A DNA stretch of 64,000 nucleotides, from assembly GCA_963281255.1 (NCBI GenBank), contig OY725499.1:186001-250000 (forward strand). Direction: 5' to 3'. Made by a program: the position numbers and the translations under genes. Shown in pieces: positions 23,001 to 32,230 of this stretch. The notes beneath the pieces are model-generated. The model was not told the origin of the DNA, ran no database searches, and saw only the letters and a list, made by a program, of their open reading frames with translations. Position 1 is the first letter of the stretch. Each line of letters begins with the position of its first letter. Source of the stretch: Aphrocallistes beatrix (lineage: Eukaryota; Porifera; Hexactinellida; Sceptrulophora; Aphrocallistidae).

Positions 23001-24836
23001 AGGATAATACGAAACTCTAGATCAGGGGTTCTTAAACCTTTTGACCCCATGCCCCCCCTGGTCAATCTGTGAATTATCACGCCCCCTACGCGGTTACACC
23101 TACACTTTTCAGACTACCAAACTCGGAGAACACACTTATTTTATAATATAATTAAGAATATCTATTTAAATCAAACAACTCTATCAATGGAAGGATTAAC
23201 TATTTCTTTTCAACAAGTTTTTTAATTCTTGGAGGTGTCCTTACAATATCCTTACGCCCCCTAGTTTCGAACCCCTGCTCTAGATAATATGAAAAGATAC
23301 TTTATCTCCTACGAGGGAAAATGCATGTAAATCACTTCGGTTAATGAGAACAAATTTCACCGTCCCCTGCTGTTCGTATTAACGACGTTCTACTGTATTT
23401 GAAAATGTGTTATTTCAATTGTATTCAAAATGAACTTCATTTCTTACCTCACAAAAGTTTGACTATGTCTCAGTCCAGCAAGCGACTAGCAAAAATAAAA
23501 TAAGTTAGATAGAAAGGCCACTCTACGTGTATATTAATAAGTTTAGCTATTAGTGCCAGATACAAAATTGTTGCACCTAAGAAATACAGTCAAATATAAC
23601 ATGAGAATTAACTTCAAATTCAAATGTTAAAATCATATACATATGTAAAGGAATTTTGTCGGAATAAAAATTCTTTAGAAAGAAAAATACTGATCTTGAA
23701 AAATTATCCAAAGGCATTTTTACAATGTTTCTATGAAATTTAACATGGTGTACAAAATTATTACACCTATGTGAAAATTTATATAAAACAAGCCTGTGTT
23801 TTACATCATGCATCAGAAATATCGAAAACTCGACTTTTACATCTCGAAATTACTAATAGATTTCACGAGAATTTTTATGAAAGCGGACGGGTAAATTGAA
23901 ATTTAAACTAAATGAAAATAGCTTTTATCAAAATAACCCGTTTGAAATTATTTCCCAAAAAATATTTCAACATTATTTTCTATGCTGGAGAAACGATAAG
24001 ACATACCTTGATATCTTTTCCATCAGATGACGGCTTCAATAATGGATTATTTACAATAGTGAATGATGGTAGTTTATTACGTGGAATGTTCCATATCCTT
24101 CGTTTCGGTTTTGCTAAGTCTGTTGGTGTTTCTTTATCATTTTTAGGCAAACTGGTTTCAGACTTTTCTATCGATATATCACTTTCATTCTGTGTTGTTT
24201 CAGTTTGAATATCTTCGTTGTTACCTCTTGTTACTACCTTTGTAAAGGTTCTCTTCATTCGAGGTGATTTTTTCGCCTCAAAATCTTCACTTTTCGATGT
24301 ATCTTGTTCATCAAATTTGTGCGTTTCAACTTTTTCCCTCTTAGGCCTACCTCGTTTCTTCTTTTCAACAAAACCGTCTAAAACCGCAATTTCTCCATTC
24401 TCTTTCACTTGATGCGATCTCTTATCTCGAAATCGCAGTGGTGGGAAATACAATGGCGTTGCTTGGCCTTTCAAACGAATCGAAGTACGTCGATTCATCG
24501 CTGCCAAATCGCGTTTTCTCACACGAATCTTTTTCGTCATACATCCAATTGGTTCAGGTTTAGACATTAATTTATAACCGCGTTTACGGCCTTTGCTTTG
24601 TTTTCTGAGTAAATTCCCTCCAGAACCATCAACTGTGGAATTACTATTTTCAACTGGAATATGTGAATCTGCATTTCCAAAGTGACGCATGTGTTCTGAG
24701 TTAGGATTTGAATTGCCTTTTGGTGAAGCTGTTTTGTTGTAAAACTCAGTACTCGATCCATTTTCACCAAAAGAATGTCTGTTTTTGTGTTCTCCAAACA
24801 TTGTTCGGTTTGGAGTCACGATTGTAAATGAATGAA
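14033..24836 (-). CDS. C2H2 / ELM2 / SANT co-repressor, ZNF541/TRERF1/MIDEAS-like (5' end missing)
   Basis: Sixteen exons join with matching phases into about 854 residues: 24836-24007, 23485-23448, 22922-22802, 22548-22460, 21872-21770, 21677-21575, 19538-19472, 19280-19228, 18959-18861, 18775-18672, 17846-17771, 17705-17617, 16842-16396, 15726-15680, 14617-14441 and 14153-14033. Order: AT-hook-like basic segment (KKKRGRPKREK); two C2H2 fingers (YACRICGKHF..., YVCDICGRIF...RGHKKSH); ELM2 (KEVRIGEDHQ...VDEYLKLSDS...GGRNQEYALHILF); SANT split by an intron (FWTMEERNEFKTAWIKYGKD, then FNQVIEFYYRW); and a last C2H2 finger formed across an intron (FPCKKC plus RRVFNRIKSLNAHMKCH). This order matches ZNF541 and its relatives, which recruit HDAC1/2 through ELM2-SANT in the nucleus. 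The acceptor at 18959 is weak and uncertain. The first exon here starts in phase 1, so N-terminal exons lie further upstream. LHPP lies inside the intron 19539-21574. Confidence 0.82.
14819..15140. repeat. Long fold-back repeat
   Basis: Arms of about 150 bp run from 'GTACCTATACTATTATATAGG' through 'AGGACAGGGGTGGCTTTTCT' to 'TACAAAATG' and back in complement, with a short centre near 14975. It lies in an ELM2-SANT gene intron. The arms differ at several sites, so it is not newly formed. Confidence 0.9.
16073..16338 (+). mobile_element. MITE family 3 (pogo-like)
   Basis: Ends CAGTAGAACCTCATTAATAC and its near complement '...GAGGTTCTACTGTG', in the intron just downstream (gene sense) of the SANT exon 16842-16396. 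Relatives: 22976-23395, 34823-34904, 45657-45811 and a scar at 47384-47485. Confidence 0.8.
16968..17156 (+). mobile_element. MITE family 1, full copy
   Basis: TA-flanked 189-bp element with CAGTCGACTCCGCTTGATA and its inverted partner, in the intron that splits the SANT domain. Confidence 0.88.
17233..17460. mobile_element. Two adjacent MITE family 5 copies
   Basis: Copies at about 17236-17310 and 17324-17458 share inverted ends 'AGTCCTCTCTAATTG' and 'CAATTAGAGAGGACT' and the core CCATTGGGTAA. The first looks like a deleted version of the second. They lie in the same SANT intron as the preceding family 1 copy. Confidence 0.75.
18350..18539 (+). mobile_element. MITE family 1, full copy
   Basis: TA-flanked 190-bp element in the ELM2-SANT gene intron between exons 18672 and 17846. 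It sits inside a stretch with short inverted repeats of its own ('CATAATAACTGA' at 18250-18330 and 18541-18590), which suggests it landed in an older element. Confidence 0.85.
20013..20181. mobile_element. hAT-like MITE with 8-bp target duplication
   Basis: A 169-bp element starting CAGCGGTTTTCAACCTTTTT and ending AGGTTGGGAACCACTG, flanked on both sides by CATTAGTT. Eight-bp duplications and CAG...CTG ends are the hAT signature. It lies in the intron that also holds LHPP. Confidence 0.9.
20408..21244 (-). CDS. LHPP: LHPP: phospholysine phosphohistidine inorganic pyrophosphate phosphatase
   Basis: A 278-residue HAD-superfamily phosphatase; human LHPP has 270. The family hydrolyses inorganic pyrophosphate and dephosphorylates phosphohistidine and phospholysine in the cytosol. 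HAD motifs in order: DITGVLYDS with nucleophile Asp20 (as in LHPP, the second Asp of the usual DxD is replaced, here by Thr22), CTNE at 57-60, Lys196 in VGKPSS, and GDDIVGDVGGA with Asp221 and Asp222. The C2-type cap between motifs II and III includes NCVVIGDAADYFTYENMN, close to vertebrate LHPP. The coding region is one uninterrupted exon from the first ATG. The whole gene sits on the same strand inside an intron of the ELM2-SANT gene, which suggests retroposition or loss of introns. The frame looks intact. Confidence 0.96.
   Translation of the reverse strand: MASAQNNNWLSPSIKGLLLDITGVLYDSTEQGGVPIPGSIKALQKLTESSAIKFRLCTNETQLTTAGLALKLNKLGFTSIKTEMIFSPGPAMKRILYERKLRPFLVVYPDAIPDYEGVNFEDPNCVVIGDAADYFTYENMNRAFQVLISKPKEDMSLFSLGFGKYYKHNGTLALDVGPYVKALEFASGIEPEIVGKPSSIFFQTAVEDMQLKPQECVMIGDDIVGDVGGAQKCGLRGVQVRTGKYTKDWENHPSVNPDGFVDDLAQAVSLILQTVENT
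21955..22134 (+). mobile_element. MITE family 2
   Basis: TA-flanked; ends CAGTCAAGGTCGCTTATTAT and '...AGCGACCCTAACTG'. It lies in the intron between the second finger exon and exon 22548-22460. Confidence 0.85.
22608..22775 (+). mobile_element. MITE family 2
   Basis: TA-flanked; ends 27 bp from the splice donor of the first finger exon. The internal sequence matches the copy at 21955-22134. Confidence 0.85.
22976..23395 (+). mobile_element. MITE family 3 interrupted by a hAT-like element
   Basis: Outer ends CAGTAGAACTTCGTTAATAC and '...GACGTTCTACTG' with TA flanks, in an ELM2-SANT gene intron. The middle holds the 255-bp insertion listed next. Confidence 0.88.
23023..23277. mobile_element. 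hAT-like element nested in MITE family 3
   Basis: Ends CAGGGGTTCTTAAACC and GTTTCGAACCCCTG, flanked by the 8-bp duplication CTCTAGAT on both sides (23015-23022 and 23278-23285). It has no transposase frame. Confidence 0.92.
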
Positions 24837-25472
24837 CTGAAAATAGAATAATATAAACGGGTATAGTATTAGAATATTGGTAGAAAATTGAGTTACAATA
24901 GGCACTCGTTGTAAGTCTAATGAACCATTGAGCGTCGAGTTTTTTATGAGCTTATTTTCGTAAGAGAAAATAAAAAATGTGATATTTATTCGTAAAAAGA
25001 AATTTAACATATTATTATGGTATCATCGAAAACTTGTATTTGTGGAGATTCCCTTTGGGAAAATCAATATAATTTCCTGAATGCATGATGAAAATATGGA
25101 AATATTACACTAGAATCGAATCCAGAACTATAATGAGTCATGATTCATGAATCATTACGTTTGTAACGTATAATATTCATATTTTCGCAATAAAGCTGCA
25201 TAATAGAAATGGAATTAATCTTGGTAACATTCCTAATTACGCGTTCAATAGAACTTTATAACCTAGGTTACAGTTGAATTTATAAGTGTAAAGTTTGATA
25301 CATTACCACTTTATTTGTATTGAAAACTAAATATAAACATATATTCTAAATTTTGTGCAGAAGATGTCTGATACCCAATCGATTCTAGGTTTGAAATATT
25401 TCCCAAAACATGGACAATGGCAATAAAAAAGGTGTGAAGACACGGGGATTATGAAGTAAAGCATTCAAACTA

Positions 25473-25645
25473 CAGTAGAACTCGGTTAGTACGTACTCGG
25501 GATACAACGTACTCATTTCTCTGAACCAGAATTCATTTATTATATGGATTCCTATATGTAATATCAACTCGGTTAGAACGTACTTACGGATAGTACGTAC
25601 TTTTTTCTGCTTCCCATAGGGGTACGTACTAACCGAGTTCTACTG
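25473..25645 (+). mobile_element. MITE family 4, full copy
   Basis: TA-flanked with ends CAGTAGAACTCGGTTAGTAC and '...AACCGAGTTCTACTG', about 173 bp. Confidence 0.88.
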
Positions 25646-25945
25646 TATTTGCAAAAAGTGATGAAACTCGGATCCTATCTCTACTGTATCTGTTACAGGG
25701 ACTCTCAAAAAAATACCAACGCAACGTCCATCTGTCAATAAAAGAGAAATAAAAGAATGTTAAAACTGTGTCCGTTAGCAATTTTTAGATGATTTTTCGT
25801 GCGTAAATTAAAGACATCAGCCTATGTATTGCTATTAATATCTGACTGTGTACTAAAACTTTGAGTGAGTATGTGTACTAGAATTGTAAATGGGTTTTTT
25901 CAAAACAGCCATTCAGAAAAGACTAAATTTTAGAAAAATTATTAA

Positions 25946-26102
25946 CTACATTTGGATTAAAATAACTATAGAATGCCTAGCACTTATATGGCTTCGCATT
26001 TTTTCAGTGCCATAGAAAATGGCTGGGAGACATCCGCGATATCGGGGACACTGTGTCCCCAGTGGGCATTCTACAGTTAAGCGAAAAGAACTTTCGGGAT
26101 TA
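25946..26102 (-). CDS. Doubtful exon with zinc-finger-like spacing
   Basis: Minus-strand frame reading VECPLGTQCPRYRGC and then KMRSHISARH, spacing C-x5-C-x13-H-x4-H, which resembles a C2H2 finger. It lies upstream of, and on the same strand as, the ELM2-SANT gene and could be one of its missing 5' exons. The best donor would cut inside HISARH and remove the second His, so the model is weak. Confidence 0.25.
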
Positions 26103-26790
26103 CTACACCATACTGGTAAAACATGTGGAAATTTTTCCATAGATAATTAGGCAAACAAAATGTCATAGAAGATTTGGACTAATATTAATAGAACTAACAA
26201 GTTGAAATGCGATAGCATATATTAAGCGATTCTAATGGACCAAATTCAACCAATGCCTACATGGTGTCCAGTATTAATAAAAGTCTAAGGAAGCAAAAAT
26301 CGAATAAAAATACAAAAGATTTGGTGATTTATTTATTCTAATTTTGAGAACTAAATATGATATTCATGTTTGGCACTAGATGGATTCTCCTTGAGAATTC
26401 TTTCAAAAGAGCAAAACCACCTTTTCACCATATGCATACGTAATATCGTTTGAAGGCCTATGTTGCCATAACAATTAATTCAAATAGTAAATAGTATTGA
26501 ATGTGAACGTATTTATAATTCACCACGTATTATGACTATAGATTGGATTTGACTCGGCTAGTATTTTAATACGTGGAGGTATAGATAAGCCTTATTCGAC
26601 AGTCAAAAAATGATTTTTAAGAATTTGTTAATGATCTGATGGATCATGTAATCTTACAAAAAGATAACGCAACGGAAAATTATATAAAAAGCGATGTAAT
26701 AAAAATTCTAAAAAACTGCCTACGGAAGATATGAATATGATATGATATTATAACAGTCCATTATGAATACACATTTGTGTCAACCTTAAA

Positions 26791-26912
26791 CAAAATTTTA
26801 TAAAGTGAGCTCGTTATTTTTTTTACCTAAATAGCCCAATACCAGCCTGGCCTTTCGGCTGGTATTAGGCTATTTAGGTAAAAAATAATGAGTTCACTTT
26901 TATAAAAATTTT
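26791..26912. repeat. Near-perfect 120-bp hairpin
   Basis: Arms CAAAATTTTATAAAGTGAGC ... TACCTAAATAGCC pair with GGCTATTTAGGTA ... ATAAAAATTTTG around CCAGCCTGG/CCTTTCGG. No coding content. Confidence 0.9.
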
Positions 26913-27494
26913 GTCGTATTTTTTTTCATATTTTACACCTTGTTCGAGATGTAGTGGTTTCAGCTGGAAACGTTTGTCCCAAGAATTTTTCTGACCGATC
27001 CAGTTTACCGAATAATTTGTAAACATGTACAAAAATCTGACAAGAAAAACATAGTTACCAATTTCTCTGATTTTAGCTGTGGGCTATTAAGTCTTTTCGC
27101 AATATATTTATCTTTCCCTTTCACAATTTCCACATATTTTAGCCAGCTTAATTCTTGGTACAAATGTCCAGCTATATTCATAGAAGTTGATAGCCAAAAT
27201 TTCAAAGGTAAAATAATCATAAACAGCTAAAATTAAATAATTTCTTACATTTTAGTTTTTCAAATGTTTAACAAAAATAATCTGTAAAATAATCAGCTAA
27301 TTTGAAATATATAATATGAAAATACTTGAGTATTTTTTTCAATTTTAAGGGGAGTTCAAATTTAGAAATACATACTAACTCGGGTTACGATTGTGGGTGG
27401 TAGAGGGGGCATTGAATTTGAATAAGATCGTCTCTACGTTGAGAAAAATGGATACGATGGATAAGCCATTCAAGTATCGGAAATAATTCGAAAA

Positions 27495-27745
27495 TGTTCG
27501 CATACTTACCAACCATCCAGGAATCCCTGGGTTATCCCGAGGCATTACACAAAATCCAGGGATTTTTAGTCAATTTATCTAACCATCAATCCATTTTTAT
27601 GTATAATCTGCTTCAAGAATTGCAAGAACAGATGAGAATTTAGATATTTTAATGAATAAAATTGTAAAAATGATTAGCATCTCGGGATTTTCAGTTCAAA
27701 TCCAGCAATAAACTTGAAAATCCAAAAAAGGCGGTTGGTAAGTAT
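27495..27745. mobile_element. MITE with CATACTTACCAACC ends
   Basis: Begins CGCATACTTACCAACC and ends GGTTGGTAAGTATA, with lengthy AT-rich middle. Similar ends occur at 28443-28663 and 60470-60697. Confidence 0.65.
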
Positions 27746-27761
27746 ATATTCATATATATGT

Positions 27762-28228
27762 ATACTTCCTGGACAAAAGTAATCGTATACTCTAATAGTT
27801 TTCATCCAAATTGTTATGATTCTAATCATTTATGAAGTCAAAATATGTAATCAGTGACAGATACACTAAATAAGGCTTCCAATTCGTTTTCTTCCCATTC
27901 AAATTACTCACTTTATAAGCAAGCATTCAACTTAATTACTTTCCTCAAGATTAAGTATTTTCAGCATTTGCTATCCTATGCCACATATCACGAGTTATCA
28001 CCATTGTATATGATGGCATTGGTGATATGAGGCGGCACAGTTTGAAAATGTTCAACCTTGTGGGAGAGTAATCGAGTAATTCGAATGTGGAGAATTCGAA
28101 TTTGAGACTAAATTAATTAAGCATATCTCCTACAAATTAAATGTCCTTGATTCGATAAATAAATAGTATCAGAACGATTTGTATAGGGAATTTGGAGTAT
28201 ACGAATACTTTTGTCCTAGCAGTGTATA
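27762..28228. mobile_element. Tc1/mariner-like non-autonomous element
   Basis: Ends 'CTGGACAAAAGTAATCGTAT' and 'ATACGAATACTTTTGTCCTA' flanked by TA-rich sequence, about 465 bp. The middle shares 'TATCACGAGTTATCACCAT...GATGGCATTGGTGATATG' in diverged form with 33324-33799. No transposase frame remains. Confidence 0.78.
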
Positions 28229-28240
28229 TATACTGGAATA

Positions 28241-28424
28241 CAGTCAGGGTCGCTTATTATGAACCCGCTTAATATGAACATTCGTTTATTATGAACTAAC
28301 CTCCTGGTCCCAATTTCGTTTCTTAGATAGGGTTTGTATTGAATCAAGTTCGCTTAATATGAAGTATCCTATTATGAACAGATTTTTTGGTCCCCTGGTG
28401 GTTCACCATAAGCGACCCTGACTG
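28241..28424 (+). mobile_element. MITE family 2, full copy
   Basis: TA-flanked; CAGTCAGGGTCGCTTATTAT to '...AGCGACCCTGACTG', 184 bp. It starts about 12 bp beyond the end of the preceding Tc1-like element. Confidence 0.88.
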
Positions 28425-28442
28425 TATACGTATGTAACGTAA

Positions 28443-28663
28443 ACTTACTTGCCAACCTCTGCAAGGAAAAAAGCTGGACATAAGTAGTATTTTAGCGGGA
28501 CACTGAGTTATTTAGCTGGACATAGTATATTCGTATTAGCCTATACACTGAAAAGCGAGACAATTCCAATTTTTGGAACGTTTTCGCGGGACAGTATTTC
28601 CAACATATGTCCGAAAAAGCGGGACATTCCGCCAAAAACGGGACAGTTGGCAAGTATGCGTAA
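28443..28663. mobile_element. MITE with ACTTGCCAAC ends
   Basis: Begins TTACTTGCCAACC and ends GTTGGCAAGTATG, with internal 'GCGGGACA' repeats (GGACATTCCGCC, GGGACAGT). Relative of 60470-60697. Confidence 0.65.
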
Positions 28664-29597
28664 ATAATTTTTTTAATGGAATTATGGCGGGAAAGGTATG
28701 GCTGAAAAGGCTATTTCTGATTTATTTTCAAATCAGAAATGACTATTTCAACCATATCTTTCCTGCCATAAATCCATCATTCTTCAGAAAAAAAAGTCCT
28801 GGACTGCAATTTTCCACTTGTTTGTCTGAAAATTTGAAAAAGTTGAGTTGCTGTTTCCATCCTCACTCTCCCATTTGCTATATTTCCACCCTGAACTAAT
28901 GGAAAAAAATCCTGGATAGTTGAGCAATTTTCGCGAAAACCCTGAACTGTCTAGGATAAATCCTCATACAATGTCACTTCGTCTCAATGCATTATGCACC
29001 CCCTGTATCTTTAGGAAAAATGAAAAAAAACTCGAAAGTACTTGTGAGGAAATGAAAGGGGCATCGCTGTCAGGGAAAATGCTGCCAAGAATGGTAATTT
29101 CGTTATTGAAAGTGGATTTTTACATCGAACTATATCAACGACAACAAAATAACATTTTATCCAGACATTTTTACAATATTTCTCTAAAAATATCTGACAT
29201 TCATTACCTTTTTATTGCGCGTTCGAAGACCTTACGGCCGGCGTTCATTTATTAGTGGTTTTACCCTCAAAAAATCACAAAAGAGATTTGCAAACAGCGA
29301 AACAAACATATAATAAATGCAACATAGAAACAACTAAGCATACTTTTGCCTATTGCAATAATAGAAGCTGAAGTAATATAGAGTGGTGTATTCAACCATT
29401 TAAATCTAAGCTTTACCATGGACTAGAAGTATTGCGTACTAGTCTTTAGTATTGAATTGTATAGAAACATGTCTAAAGTGAATTATAAGGTTTGACAGGT
29501 CATATACATGTCATGTCATTGTTGCCATCTCATTGTTATTTGCTTGATACCTTTTAAGGAAGATGCATTTTCAGGTAGAGTTATATATTTGAACAAA

Positions 29598-29660
29598 TCC
29601 TTACTATTAAAACTCGATTAATGTTTGTGTGTATATATATATATAAGCATTAATTTGTAT
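29598..29660 (+). mobile_element. Helitron-like 5' end fragment
   Basis: Starts after an A with TCCTTACTATTAAAACTCGA and a TA run, the same start as the copies at 48836 and 55411. Confidence 0.55.
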
Positions 29661-29883
29661 GTATATGTTTCGCATGGATATAGACAATGGGGGGGTGAGC
29701 TGCCCCAGATTTTTTGCTCATAAGCAGGGTTTCTCTATCCACCCCCTCCAGACAGCTGTTAACCCCCTTAGTTTTAGTTTCAAGTACCCCTTCACTAATA
29801 TCTTGCTTGTACACTGTTTGGTTACACATTATCCTGTTAAATCTCCATTAATTCCTACATTCCCCCTACTAGTTCTGGATAAG

Positions 29884-30000
29884 GCAGGGCCGTCGGAAGT
29901 TCATAGAAGGTGGTAAGGCAATTGTCGTGATGTAAATCAAGTGGTGCATCCACCATCCACCTTAACGCCCATAGAACTTTTTAAAAGTGGAAGAACATTG
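29884..30000. repeat. Dispersed repeat 'GCCGTCGGAAGTTCAT'
   Basis: Matches 31271-31395 (shared GCCGTCGGAAGTTCAT, GGTGGTAA, CATCCACC, CGCCCATAGAACT). Ends were not resolved. Confidence 0.6.
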
Positions 30001-30073
30001 TTTAAAACCAGCTTCACTACTCCTTACAACCATGTAAGGGGAGGAGGATAGCAATATTAAAAGCATTGAGTAT

Positions 30074-30240
30074 TCCAGTGGAATCTCGATTATCCAAACT
30101 TAACTTTAATTATTCTAACATCTAGATTTTCCGAGCAGTAGGCTGGTCCCACTACAGCTTATCCTCAGTATCTGAATCTTCGATTATCCGCGAATTTTCC
30201 ATTATCCAAACACTTTTTTTCCGGTCCTAGGTAGTTCGGA
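30074..30240 (+). mobile_element. Possible pogo-like MITE remnant
   Basis: Begins CCAGTGGAATCTCGATTATC and contains a second GATTATCCGCGAAT, in the style of the other CAGT-ended families. The right end is not clear. Confidence 0.45.
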
Positions 30241-31270
30241 TGATCAAATTTATCCTATATTTAAATGTCGTCTATTCTGATTATTAACTGAGTTACTGTT
30301 AATAATATTAATTGGATTCTGCATCTATTATTTAGTTAGGAATTCCAGGCAAAATCTGCTCGAGTTTTTGTATGTCTCAGGAATGTTGTGGTTTCTGATA
30401 TAAAAGAATTGTTTTCAATACATTTGATTATTCATAATTGAATCAATTTCGTCATTTATTTATTTACTCTGTTCCAGTGAATAGCTTAAGCGATCGCAAT
30501 CCTCAAAGTTGTAGTAATCTTGTCATCTCTCACGAACTCGTATAAGTCGAATACCACTGGGGTAGTAAAACCCGCATTCGCACTGAAATCTGTATTTCCT
30601 CTCAATTTTATTTTATTTAAATCTCATAAGCTGAGATCGAACTATTTATTAGGTATTTATGGCTGTCATTTGCTTGCTAGAACTAGAACCATTCAATTTG
30701 CTCCTAAATAGTCTCAGAATTCAGAAAATAACGTTTAAGTGAGAATATTTTTAACAAATTTGTCTAAGATCAGAATCCCTAATGCGAAAAATTATTTATA
30801 AATGGCCCAGTTTTGAAGATAATACAAAACTTGGATCCAGAGTCAGACTGGTCCCCCAATCCCCCAGAATTATAAACCTTGTGGAGGAGAGGGTACCTAG
30901 TGACTAGGGTGACCACATTGGGACCTATGACATTCCAATTACAATTATTTAACAAGAAATTTAGGCATTGAAAAGTTTTAATTTTATTTAGTTACTGAAA
31001 TTATGAAATTATTCGTCAGATTTTTAAAATGAGTTATCCATTAATTGCTATTGTAAACATCAGAACATATTTATGAAACAAAAGATTATCGAAAGCAGCA
31101 AAACAGTAGTCCTACTTCTGATCTGACAAAATGACCAAGCCTTTGCAAGAAATAATAATAGAAACTCAGCAAACTATCCGAATGGCGGACACTAGAATGA
31201 AAGATGAAAAATCTGCACCATACATAGACCAAGTTAGTTGCAGGTGTGAAAAACAAGTTAATACATCTTC

Positions 31271-31395
31271 ATTGCCGTCGGAAGTTCATTAAAAGTGGTA
31301 AACCATTGCCATTATGTTAATCAAAAGTGTAAAGCTCATCCACCTTATCGCCCATAGAACTAATACACTTTATAAGAAAAGCTTCCTACGGCTGT
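31271..31395. repeat. Dispersed repeat 'GCCGTCGGAAGTTCAT', second copy
   Basis: Diverged copy of 29884-30000 in the same orientation. Confidence 0.55.
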
Positions 31396-31628
31396 GATCT
31401 TTAAAAGTTGAAATATATTGTTGCATCTTCCGACACTAGTTACGACACTGTCAGATTAAGGAAGAATTTAAAACTTATATATTATTCTACGAATAAAAAA
31501 AATGACAGGTTCAAAATGATTAGAAAGAAGAAAAAGGTCCGTGGGTTCACCACTTAATAAATGGTCTAATACAGTCGAAGAATCGGGTTTTTTGACATCT
31601 TTTTTGTCATCGCTAGTCCCCTGTAAAC

Positions 31629-31743
31629 ATTTTTTTAAGGTTGAGAGCTTGATATAACTCAACTTAATTAACCGTGGTGTTAACCACCGAAAAATGATGA
31701 ATCGTAGTGTGATTTGTACACAAAGATCGCCCTTAAAAAATAT
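31629..31743. mobile_element. Short version of the TTAAGGTTGAGA element
   Basis: Starts TTTTTTAAGGTTGAGAGCTT and ends CGCCCTTAAAAAA; it matches both ends of the larger element at 56055-56538 with the centre missing. Confidence 0.65.
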
Positions 31744-32230
31744 ATTCGACTGTATTAATTTCCGCCAAGTTGACTTCAGATTTTAAGTATAGGGCCGTTT
31801 ATTTCGTTTTTCTAAATATTAAAAAATTCCAATATTTTTGATCCTGTCAAAAAAATGTAACGACAAAAGTCAAAAAATTAATTTATTTGGAAACACATAA
31901 CACAAATATCAGAAAAAAACACGAATTAAGAAGAGAACAAGTGAGCAATAGCATATGATTAACAGGATATATGTATATATATAAATATATGGGAGAGGAA
32001 CAGTATGCTAGCACTAAAGGGTAAATATGTATTTTTCAAATTGTCTATACCAAAATATATACATTCTTCAGTTTAAATTTCCAATTTAAAAATAATACAT
32101 TAGAATTAGGGGAGAACGAATATTTTTGGCATTTTCATAAGTGTGTATGTGTGTATGCGTTTTCTTAAAAATGAGCATACAAAAGAGGCCAATGTTGGCG
32201 TGTATAATTCAATAGCGAATTTTCACACCT

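Larger units (their letters stand above)
24837..32230. other. Long gene-poor stretch filled with small transposons
   Basis: Apart from one doubtful exon near 25.95-26.1 kb, I found no convincing coding sequence. Transposon remnants listed separately cover much of 25.4-28.7 kb. The missing 5' exons of the ELM2-SANT gene should lie somewhere here or upstream (higher coordinates). A minus-strand frame at 27005-27220 (GHLYQELSWLKYVEIVKGKD) reads like protein, but its splice sites are poor and it matches nothing I know. Confidence 0.55.

Noticed and set aside
31468-31623. GTSDDKKDVKKPDSS frame as the last exon of the unrecognised minus-strand gene
   Set aside because: No donor in exon 32763-32231 joins to it without a stop; it remains unexplained.
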